Source of the DNA: Hymenobacter sp. PAMC 26628
Lineage (GTDB): Bacteria > Bacteroidota > Bacteroidia > Cytophagales > Hymenobacteraceae
Assembly: GCF_001562275.1 (NCBI RefSeq)
Contig: NZ_CP014304.1
Location: forward strand, 1,426,001 to 1,490,000
DNA length: 64,000 bases
Direction of reading: 5' to 3'
Position 1 is the stretch's first letter. Each line of letters starts with the position of its first letter. Below the pieces are notes generated by a model, which searched no databases, had not been told where the DNA came from, and saw only the letters and a program-made list of their open reading frames with translations. Below, in pieces: positions 58,044-64,000 of the stretch. A program made the position numbers and the translations under genes.

Positions 58044-60818
58044 TCAGGTAGGGGTATGCAGCGCCTTGTACTCGGAAGGCGACAACTGGTACTTGCTTTT
58101 AAAGGCCGTGGAGAAGTAGGAGGGTGAGGAGAACCCCGTTTGGTAAGCGACCTCGGCAATGGTGCTGCCCTCGACCAGCAGCAATTGCCGCGCTTTGGTG
58201 AGGCGCAGGCTCTGGATGTAGTCGCTGACGCCAGTGCCCAGCACGGCCTTCACTTTGCGGTAGAGCTGCATTTGCGACACGCCCAGGTGGCGGGCCAGGT
58301 CGTCCACGCTCAGGGCGGGCTGGTCGAGGCGGGCCTCGATGGCGGCGGTGAGGTCGGCCAGGAATTTTTGGTCCACGCGCTGCGGGGCCACGGTGGCGGT
58401 GGTTACGCTCAGCTCGCGCCGGAAGTGCTCGCGCTGCTGGCCGCGGTTGCGCAGCAGCGTGCGCAGGCTTTCGATCAGGAACGTGGGGTTGAACGGCTTG
58501 GTGAGGTAGAGGTCGGCCCCGGCCTGCACGCCGGCTACCTGCTGCTCGGGCGCGTCGCGGGCCGTGAGCAGCACCAGCGGAATGTGGCTCGTGCGCCAGT
58601 CGCCCTTGAGGGCAGCGGCCACCTCCAGGCCCCCCAGCCCGGGCAGCGTCACGTCGCACACAATCACGTCGGGAATGGTTTCGCCAGCCAGGCGCAGGCC
58701 GGTGGCCCCGTCGGCCGCCGTGCGCACCCGGAAGTGCGGCTGGAGCTTCTGCACCAAGAAGTTGCGCACCTCCTCGTGGTCTTCGATGACCAGGGCGGTG
58801 GCGTCGGTGCGGGCCACGGCGGCGTCGGGCAGCGGCTCGGGGGGCTCGTCGTCGAGCCGCAGGGGCCCCGGGGCCCCGGGGGCTGGGCCGGGCGCGGCGT
58901 CGAGAAACGTGGCCGGCCGGGCCAGCGGCAGCGTCACCACAAACGTGCTGCCCACGCCCGGCTGGCTCCGAAACGAGAGCGTGCCCTCGTGCAGCCGGGT
59001 GAGGCCCTCGGCCAGCGCCAGGCCCAGGCCCGAGCCGTTGGCCGAAGGCTGGCGGCCCTGGTAAAACCAGTCCAGCACGTGCGGCTGGTCGGCTTCGGCA
59101 ATGCCGCGGCCGTTGTCTTCCACGCTGATGCGCACGGTGTTATCGGCCGCCACGGGCTGAAGGCTGACGGTAATCTGGCCACCGTTGGGCGTGAACTTGA
59201 AGGCGTTGGACAAGAGGTTGAGGAACACCTTGTCCAGGATGGCTCCGTCGAACCAGAGCGTGACGACTGGCTCGGCGGGCAAAAACCGGAACGTGATGCC
59301 GCGGCGGCGCGCCGTTTTCTCAAACCCGTCCGTCAGTTCGCGCACGAAGGCCACCAGGTTACCCTCGGTGGCGCGCACGGCCATCTTGCCCACGTCAATC
59401 TTGCGGAAATCCAGCAATTGGTTCACCAGCTGCATCAGCCGCTGGGTGTTGCGGCGCACCAGCTGCAGGTCGTGGCGCTGGGCGGCGGTGAGGTCGGCAG
59501 GGCTGGTGAGCAGGTCCTCCACGGGGCCCTGGATGAGGGTGAGGGGCGTGCGCAGCTCGTGCGAGAAGTTGGTGAAGAAGCGCAGCTTGGCCTCGGTGGC
59601 GTGGCGGGCTTCCTCGGCCAGCGCGGCAATTTGGTTGCGCTGGGCGCTGATTTCCGCGTTCTGCCCCTCCAGCGTGCGCCGGATGCGCCGGTTGACGCGC
59701 GACGAGCGCCAGGCCAGGGCCCCCAGCAGTATGGCCCCCAGCAGGCTGGCGCCCAGCAGGTACACCGTGGTTTCCTGGCTGGCGTAGCGGCGCTGCTGGG
59801 CTTGCAGGCGCCGCTGCTGCTGGCCCAGGTCGTGGCGCTGCACGGCCAGCTGCTCGGTTTGGGTGCGCATGGTGCCCACGTTGGTCGAGTCCACCACCAT
59901 GGTACCCAGCACGTTCTCCTTCTCGTAAGGCTCGTGGGCCAGAATGCGCAGGGCCGTGCGGATGGCTTCCTCGCCGCCCGTGGGGTAGAGCAGCGTGGCG
60001 TTCAGGGCCCCGTCTTCTACCAGCTGCAAGCCGTTGCCGGGCCCCGGCAATCCGTCCACGCCGATGATGCGGACGTGGGGCCCCAGGCCCAGTGCCTGCG
60101 CTACCTGGCGGGCGGCGCGGCCCATGGGGTCGTTGTGGGCAAAAATCAGGTCCACGTCCGGGTGGGCGCGCAGCACGGCCGGCAGCCGCTGGCGCACCGA
60201 GCCCGGCAGCCAGTTGCCCTGCACCTGCGCCACCAGGTGCAGCCCCGGGTAGGCCGCCAGCGCCTGCCGGAAGCCCTGCTCGCGGTCGGTAGCCGGCGAC
60301 GAGCCCGGGGCCCCCAGTACCTCCACCACGCGCCCGCGCCCGCGCAGCAGCTGCGCGGCGTAGTGGCCGGCCGTGCGGCCCACCTCCAGGTTGTTGCCGC
60401 CCACGTAGGCCGTGTAGAGGCGCGAAGTAATGCGCCGGTCCAGCACCACCACCGGAATGCCTTGGTTGTAAGCTGCTTCAGTAAGGTCCGTCAGGGGCCC
60501 CGACTGGTTGGGGGAGATGATGAGCAAGTCCACCCGCTGCCGGATCAGGGCCTGCACCTGCCGCCGCTGCAAGGCGGTATTGTCGTGCGCGTCCAGCACC
60601 TCAAATTGCACGTTGGGGTGGAAGCTCAGCTCTTTTTCCATGCCCGCCCGCATGGCCTGGCGCCAGGCGTCGCCGGCCGTGCACTGCGAAAACCCAATGC
60701 GGTAGACGGGCTCCTGAGTGCTTGGGGCGCAGCCGGCCAGCGCTAGCAGCGGCAGCCCCAGCAAAAACCACCGCCGCAACGAATGCAGGCTATTCAAAGG
60801 AAAAAGGAAGGCGCGCAA
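58044..60818 (-). CDS. Hybrid two-component system regulator with a periplasmic sugar-binding sensor domain
   Basis: A 924-residue one-protein sensor and regulator. A lipoprotein-like or signal-anchor segment (LLGLPLLALAGC) precedes a type I periplasmic-binding domain (about residues 35-330, VYRIGFSQCTAGDAWRQAMR ... VDLLIISPNQSGPLTDLTEA). Then come a membrane helix (LLGASLLGAILLGALAW, about 352-370), HisKA (FSHELRTPLTLIQGPVEDLL), HATPase (DNGRGIAEADQP, GLGLALAEG), a receiver domain (VIVCDVTLPGLGGLEVA) and an AraC-type HTH (LYRKVKAVLGTGVSDYIQSL to YFSTAFKSKYQLSPSEYK). B. thetaiotaomicron BT1754 has this layout and senses fructose, so fructose is the likely signal. Confidence 0.93.
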   Translation of the reverse strand: MRAFLFPLNSLHSLRRWFLLGLPLLALAGCAPSTQEPVYRIGFSQCTAGDAWRQAMRAGMEKELSFHPNVQFEVLDAHDNTALQRRQVQALIRQRVDLLIISPNQSGPLTDLTEAAYNQGIPVVVLDRRITSRLYTAYVGGNNLEVGRTAGHYAAQLLRGRGRVVEVLGAPGSSPATDREQGFRQALAAYPGLHLVAQVQGNWLPGSVRQRLPAVLRAHPDVDLIFAHNDPMGRAARQVAQALGLGPHVRIIGVDGLPGPGNGLQLVEDGALNATLLYPTGGEEAIRTALRILAHEPYEKENVLGTMVVDSTNVGTMRTQTEQLAVQRHDLGQQQRRLQAQQRRYASQETTVYLLGASLLGAILLGALAWRSSRVNRRIRRTLEGQNAEISAQRNQIAALAEEARHATEAKLRFFTNFSHELRTPLTLIQGPVEDLLTSPADLTAAQRHDLQLVRRNTQRLMQLVNQLLDFRKIDVGKMAVRATEGNLVAFVRELTDGFEKTARRRGITFRFLPAEPVVTLWFDGAILDKVFLNLLSNAFKFTPNGGQITVSLQPVAADNTVRISVEDNGRGIAEADQPHVLDWFYQGRQPSANGSGLGLALAEGLTRLHEGTLSFRSQPGVGSTFVVTLPLARPATFLDAAPGPAPGAPGPLRLDDEPPEPLPDAAVARTDATALVIEDHEEVRNFLVQKLQPHFRVRTAADGATGLRLAGETIPDVIVCDVTLPGLGGLEVAAALKGDWRTSHIPLVLLTARDAPEQQVAGVQAGADLYLTKPFNPTFLIESLRTLLRNRGQQREHFRRELSVTTATVAPQRVDQKFLADLTAAIEARLDQPALSVDDLARHLGVSQMQLYRKVKAVLGTGVSDYIQSLRLTKARQLLLVEGSTIAEVAYQTGFSSPSYFSTAFKSKYQLSPSEYKALHTPT

Positions 60819-60920
60819 GGATTAGGCTTGTAGGGCGCAAGGTAAGGTAGCCAAGCTTTCTCAAAGGGTCCCAGGCGGGCCGGGGCCCCGTATTATATCA
60901 GTATGGGGCCCCGGGCCGGG

Positions 60921-62075
60921 TCAGCCGCGGCTTTTCAGCGACGATTGGCGGATGATGAGCTCGCCGGGGATGATGCAGGTGCGGGGCTCAAATTGTTCTT
61001 TCTGCGCCATTTGCTCCAGAAACAGCCGCGCCGCCTGCTGGCCAATGCGAAAGGGGTGCAGGTCCACTGTGGTGAGGCCGGGCTCGATGAGCATGGCCAG
61101 AAACTCGTCGCCGAAGCCCACGATGGCCATGTCGGCCGGCACCCGCAGGCCGCGCTGCTTCAGGGCCAGCAACAGGTCGAAGGCATTGGTGTAGTTGATG
61201 GCAAAGATGGCGTCGGGCGGCTCGGGCAGCGCCAGCCACGCATCCAAGGCCGCCACCGCCGACTCGGGGCGGAAGTTAATGTGCGTGCACAGCTCCTCGC
61301 TGGTGGGCAGGCCGTGCTTGCGCAGGGCCCCCAGGTAGCCGGCCTGCCGCTGCCGGCTGATGAGCAGCGACGGCGGCCCGGCCAGGATGGCAATGCGCCG
61401 GCACCCTTGCTCAATCAGGTGCTCGGTGATGGCAAACGCGCCCTGGCGGTCGTCGAGGATGACCTTGGCGCTGTTCACTTCGTTGCACACCCGGTCGAAG
61501 TGCACCACCGGGATGCCGCGCCGCGCCGGCTCCTTCACGTGGTCGAAGTTCTCGGTTTCGCGCGAGTGGCAAATCAGCAAGCCGTCCACCCGGTTGGCAA
61601 TCAGGGCCTGCACGTTGCTCACTTCCGCCTCGTACGATTCCTTCGACTGGCAAATCATTACCCGGTAGCCCGCCGCCGTGGCCACGTCCTGAATACCGCT
61701 GACGGCCGTGGCAAAAAACGGCCGCTCAAGGTCGGGAATTACCACCCCAATGGTCATGGTTTCGCGCCGCTTGAGGCTCTGGGCCAAAAAGTTGGGGTGG
61801 TAGTCGAGCTGCCGGGCCGCTTCCTGAATGGCCTTCCGCGTGACGGGGCTGATGTCGGCGTGCCCGTTTAGGGCCCTGGAAACCGTGGACGACGCCACGC
61901 CCACGGCGCGGGCCACGTCGGCCAGCGTGGCCTGGTAGCGCTTGCGCTCGGGCACCGCGGGCTTGGCTTCGGTGAAGTGGTAGGCGCAGCCCTTGCAAAA
62001 GAACCGCTGCCGCCCCCGCACAAAGCCAGCCTTCATTACGCCCTCGGGTTCGTTACACTTAGTACAGGTGGGCAT
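60921..62075 (-). CDS. LacI-family regulator with an N-terminal zinc ribbon
   Basis: A 384-residue protein. Residues 1-35 (MPTCTKCNEPEGVMKAGFVR GRQRFFCKGCAYHFTE) form a C-x2-C...C-x2-C ribbon (Cys4, Cys7, Cys27, Cys30). It resembles the N-terminal ribbon of IS1/IS1595-type transposases. After a ~13-residue linker comes a standard LacI HTH (ATLADVARAVGVASSTVSRA LNGHADISPVTRKAI). Then comes a full effector domain from MTIGVVIPDLERPFFATAVS to the C-terminus. Most LacI proteins start at the HTH. The frame is continuous and no frameshift is needed. It lies beside the fructan locus and may act at the CGCAAACG site upstream of susC. ATG 62075 is the first family-like Met. Confidence 0.9.
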   Translation of the reverse strand: MPTCTKCNEPEGVMKAGFVRGRQRFFCKGCAYHFTEAKPAVPERKRYQATLADVARAVGVASSTVSRALNGHADISPVTRKAIQEAARQLDYHPNFLAQSLKRRETMTIGVVIPDLERPFFATAVSGIQDVATAAGYRVMICQSKESYEAEVSNVQALIANRVDGLLICHSRETENFDHVKEPARRGIPVVHFDRVCNEVNSAKVILDDRQGAFAITEHLIEQGCRRIAILAGPPSLLISRQRQAGYLGALRKHGLPTSEELCTHINFRPESAVAALDAWLALPEPPDAIFAINYTNAFDLLLALKQRGLRVPADMAIVGFGDEFLAMLIEPGLTTVDLHPFRIGQQAARLFLEQMAQKEQFEPRTCIIPGELIIRQSSLKSRG

Positions 62076-62101
62076 AAGTTTTTTTGTAAAATAAAAAGAA
62101 A

Positions 62102-62118
62102 GTACCACTCGGTGGTAC
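62102..62118. promoter_or_regulatory. Palindrome upstream of the zinc-ribbon LacI gene
   Basis: GTACCACTCGGTGGTAC is a perfect 7-bp inverted repeat with a 3-bp centre, 27 bp before the start codon. It could be an autoregulatory operator. The flanking sequence to about 62380 is AT-rich with no gene seen. Confidence 0.45.
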
Positions 62119-62389
62119 GATGCAGCGCATTCGATAGCGTAAAGTAACAGTAAAAATTTTCATCAGAAAATTATATTGTGCTACCTATCAAAAACCTTTG
62201 TGAAAACCATACCGATAGTTTTTGTTGAAAATCTTGCTGTTTTCAATGATTTAATGCGCAGCAAGCTGTATTGACTTAGTTACATTTGGTAGGAAGTCAG
62301 TCGTTGCTACTGCAAATGCCGGTCGATTGCATAAAGCCCAATGTTTTGGGTAGAGGTAATAGTTTTTGTACTATTTAAATATTGCTGCC

Positions 62390-62514
62390 GTGCTGCACAC
62401 CATGCGCTGGTTTGGGTCCAACGACCCGGTTTCGCTTTTCGACCTCCGCCAGGCGGGCTGCGCCGGCGTGGTCTCGGCCCTGCACCAGCTGCCGGTGGGT
62501 GCGGTGTGGCCAGT
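62390..62514 (+). pseudogene. uxuA: uxuA 5' fragment (mannonate dehydratase), cut by IS3
   Basis: The frame from GTG 62390 reads [41 protein letters not shown]. It matches the N-terminus of mannonate dehydratase (MRWFGP.DPVSL..IRQAGA.GVV.ALH..P.G.VWP). The enzyme converts D-mannonate to 2-keto-3-deoxygluconate. After ~41 codons the frame runs into the IS3 left end and stops within it. The rest of the gene does not reappear on the other side of the IS, so it is deleted or moved. Confidence 0.85.
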
Positions 62515-62587
62515 TGTAAGCTTCCCCTAAAAGTAGGCCAGTTGAAAGTGGAGAAAGGCGTAATTTTCTCACCTTCAATTCACCCTT

Positions 62588-62851
62588 ATGAAAAAGAGCC
62601 GATTCAGCGAAGCGCAAATCGTCGCTATCCTTCAGCAGCAACAAAGCGGGCAGACCGTCGCGCAGATTGTGCGGGAGCACGGCATGAGCGAGGCCACCTT
62701 TTACGCGTGGAAAACGAAATACGCGGGCTTGCAAGTCAGTGAGCTGACGCGGCTCAAGCACCTGGAAACCGAAAACCAGCGCTTAACGCAGCTGTACGCC
62801 GAGCTGAGCCTGGAAAATCACGCGATTAAAGAGGTCCTGCGAAAAAAGTAG
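62588..62851 (+). CDS. IS3-family OrfA (transposase N-terminal part)
   Basis: An 87-residue HTH protein: [20 protein letters not shown], the helix-turn-helix with [20 protein letters not shown], and a leucine-zipper tail [30 protein letters not shown]. The 3' end has a slippery A-AAA-AAG at 62842-62848 just before the stop TAG. A -1 frameshift there would make the OrfAB transposase. Confidence 0.93.
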   Translation: MKKSRFSEAQIVAILQQQQSGQTVAQIVREHGMSEATFYAWKTKYAGLQVSELTRLKHLETENQRLTQLYAELSLENHAIKEVLRKK

Positions 62852-63678
62852 TGGTCCCCACGGCTCGTCGGCAGGCGGCTCACCACTTGGTGGCCCACGG
62901 CCTGAGCCAGCGGCGCGCCTGCCAGGTGGTCCGCCTGGCGCGCAGCCGCTACGAACGCGGGGGCCCAGCAACGGCCCGGCCAGCCACCGATGCCGCCGTC
63001 ACGGCGGCCTTGCGGGCCTTGGTGGCCCGGCACCCGGGGGGGGGGGGCTGGAAATACCACCACCGCCTGCGCAAGAACAACGCGGGGGTCAATCACAAAC
63101 GCTTGTGGCGTATTTACCAGGCGCTGGGGCTGCAACTGGGCAAGCGGCGCAAGAAACGGCGCTTGCCCGCCCGCCTCAAACAGCCGCTTGAAGTGCCGGC
63201 CACGCCAAACGTCTGCTGGTCGCTCGATTTCACCAGCGACGCGCTGACCGATGGCCGCCGCTTCCGCACCCTGAACGTTATCGACGACTTCAACCGCGAG
63301 GTACTCGGCATCGAAGTCGACTTTTCGTTGCCCGCGGTGCGCGTCGTGCGCTTGCTGGCCCAGCTCGCTACCCAACACGGACGACCGGCCAAGCTGCGCT
63401 GCGATAATGGCCCGGAACTGATTAGCCGTGCCTTGAGCGAGTGGTGCGAAGACCAGGGCATTGCCCTGCACTGGATTCAGCCCGGCAAGCCCACCCGGAA
63501 TGCTTACGTCGAACGCTTCGACGGCTCGTTTCGCCGCGAGGTGCTCGATGCGTACCTCTTCACTAGCTTGCAGCAAGTGCGGCGGCGGCTCACCGAATGG
63601 ATGCACGATTACAACACCCTGCGTCCACACCAGGCCCTCAACTTTTTAACGCCCCTCGAAGCCAAACAAGCGGCCTGA
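62851..63678 (+). CDS. IS3-family OrfB (DDE integrase domain)
   Basis: A 275-residue DDE domain protein made as OrfAB by -1 frameshifting. Catalytic residues are in [17 protein letters not shown] (Asp), [16 protein letters not shown] (Asp) and [21 protein letters not shown] (Glu). C-terminal [18 protein letters not shown] is typical. The GTG at 62851 is probably not used alone. A run of twelve G at 63036-63047 encodes PGGGGW where related elements, as I recall, have a WGFW/YGYR-type segment. The frame is kept. Confidence 0.92.
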   Translation: MVPTARRQAAHHLVAHGLSQRRACQVVRLARSRYERGGPATARPATDAAVTAALRALVARHPGGGGWKYHHRLRKNNAGVNHKRLWRIYQALGLQLGKRRKKRRLPARLKQPLEVPATPNVCWSLDFTSDALTDGRRFRTLNVIDDFNREVLGIEVDFSLPAVRVVRLLAQLATQHGRPAKLRCDNGPELISRALSEWCEDQGIALHWIQPGKPTRNAYVERFDGSFRREVLDAYLFTSLQQVRRRLTEWMHDYNTLRPHQALNFLTPLEAKQAA

Positions 63679-63717
63679 CTCCAGTTTTGACTGGCCCCCT
63701 TTTAGGGGAAGCTTACA

Positions 63718-64000
63718 GCCCAACATCAACCCCATCGACTGGACCACCGGCGAGGCCAAGCAGACCGACGCCATCATCGTGGTGATGGGCATTACGGGCG
63801 TGCTGGAAGGGGAGGAGGGCGAGTCCATCGCCTCGGCCCACGCCGGCGACCGCCTCGACTACAACCTGCCCCAGAACCAAATCGACTTCCTCAAAAAGCT
63901 GCGCCAGGGCAGCAAAACGCCCATCATCGCCGTCGTGACGGGGGGGAGCCCCATGAACCTGGCCGAGGTGCACGAGCTGGCCGACGCCGTGCTCCTGACC
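63718..64000 (+). pseudogene. GH3 glycosidase, internal fragment running off the window
   Basis: The open frame from the IS3 right end to the window edge reads NINPIDWTTGEAKQTDAIIV, VMGITGVLEGEEGESIASAH, GDRLDYNLPQNQIDFLKKLR and PIIAVVTGGSPMNLAEVHEL. This is the C-terminal GH3 domain of beta-xylosidase/beta-glucosidase-type enzymes. The N-terminal barrel is absent to the left, where uxuA lies instead. So the gene is truncated on its 5' side by the IS3 event; its 3' end is outside the window. Confidence 0.85.

Larger units (their letters stand above)
62515..63717 (+). mobile_element. IS3-family insertion sequence (IS407-like group)
   Basis: The ends are TGTAAGCTTCCCCTAAAAGT (62515) and its inverted partner TGTAAGCTTCCCCTAAAAGG (ending 63717); the repeats continue with mismatches for ~32 bp. 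Length is 1203 bp. Two overlapping genes, orfA and orfB, lie in -1 relation. Flanks are CAGT on the left and GCCC on the right, so there is no target duplication. Confidence 0.93.

Noticed and set aside
58140..60746. An 868-codon open frame opposite to the hybrid sensor gene
   Set aside because: A shadow of the HTCS reading frame, without start signals or domains.

Overview
The window is high-GC bacterial DNA from a Bacteroidota member that looks like Hymenobacter or a close relative. Four things point there: two SusC/SusD pairs, a hybrid two-component regulator, a type IX secretion C-terminal sorting domain, and promoters of the TAnnTTTG type in front of many genes. No species-level call is possible from the sequence alone.

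Layout. 1-8.5 kb: housekeeping genes (sucC, a LolD-like ABC ATPase, an orphan gene, recQ, a rhodanese, pgk, an N-acetylglucosamine kinase-like ATPase). 8.6-12 kb: an SDR oxidoreductase and TetR pair with two shared operator-like sites, then a glycosylasparaginase and cutC that overlap by 4 bp. 12.2-21.6 kb: a fused double D-Ala-D-Ala ligase, a PASTA protein, a T9SS cargo protein, a site-2 protease overlapping a HAD phosphatase, and a CAU-anticodon tRNA gene split by a group I intron that carries a frameshifted HNH homing endonuclease gene. 21.7-41.9 kb: a minus-strand amino-sugar (chitin type) cluster: GH20, a broken GH92, GH2, GH3, SusD, SusC, an IS5 element, GH18, a sugar MFS permease, a NagB-PIG-L fusion, and a divergent LacI regulator. 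The susC and nagB promoters share the same box spacing and the same 12-bp palindrome, so they look like one regulon. 42-49 kb: a Gfo/Idh/MocA oxidoreductase, a tiny membrane protein, a beta-propeller/phosphoesterase and a GH65 enzyme. 49-62 kb: a fructan locus (SusD, SusC, GH32, fructokinase, sugar porter, and a hybrid sensor with a periplasmic sugar-binding domain), followed by a LacI regulator that carries an extra N-terminal zinc ribbon. 62.4-64 kb: an IS3 element sits between the first ~41 codons of uxuA and the middle of a GH3 gene, which looks like an IS-mediated deletion junction.

How it works together. Outer-membrane SusCD systems import oligosaccharides, periplasmic glycosidases trim them, inner-membrane permeases import monosaccharides, and a kinase or deaminase passes them to glycolysis (pgk and sucC are nearby). 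Two LacI proteins and one hybrid sensor probably control the two sugar loci. Intergenic DNA is rich in hairpin repeats, including a four-copy MITE-like family.

The most unusual items are the tRNA group I intron with its G-run frameshifted endonuclease, the zinc-ribbon LacI fusion, the paired-operator regulon, and promoter boxes that abut start codons and suggest leaderless mRNAs.
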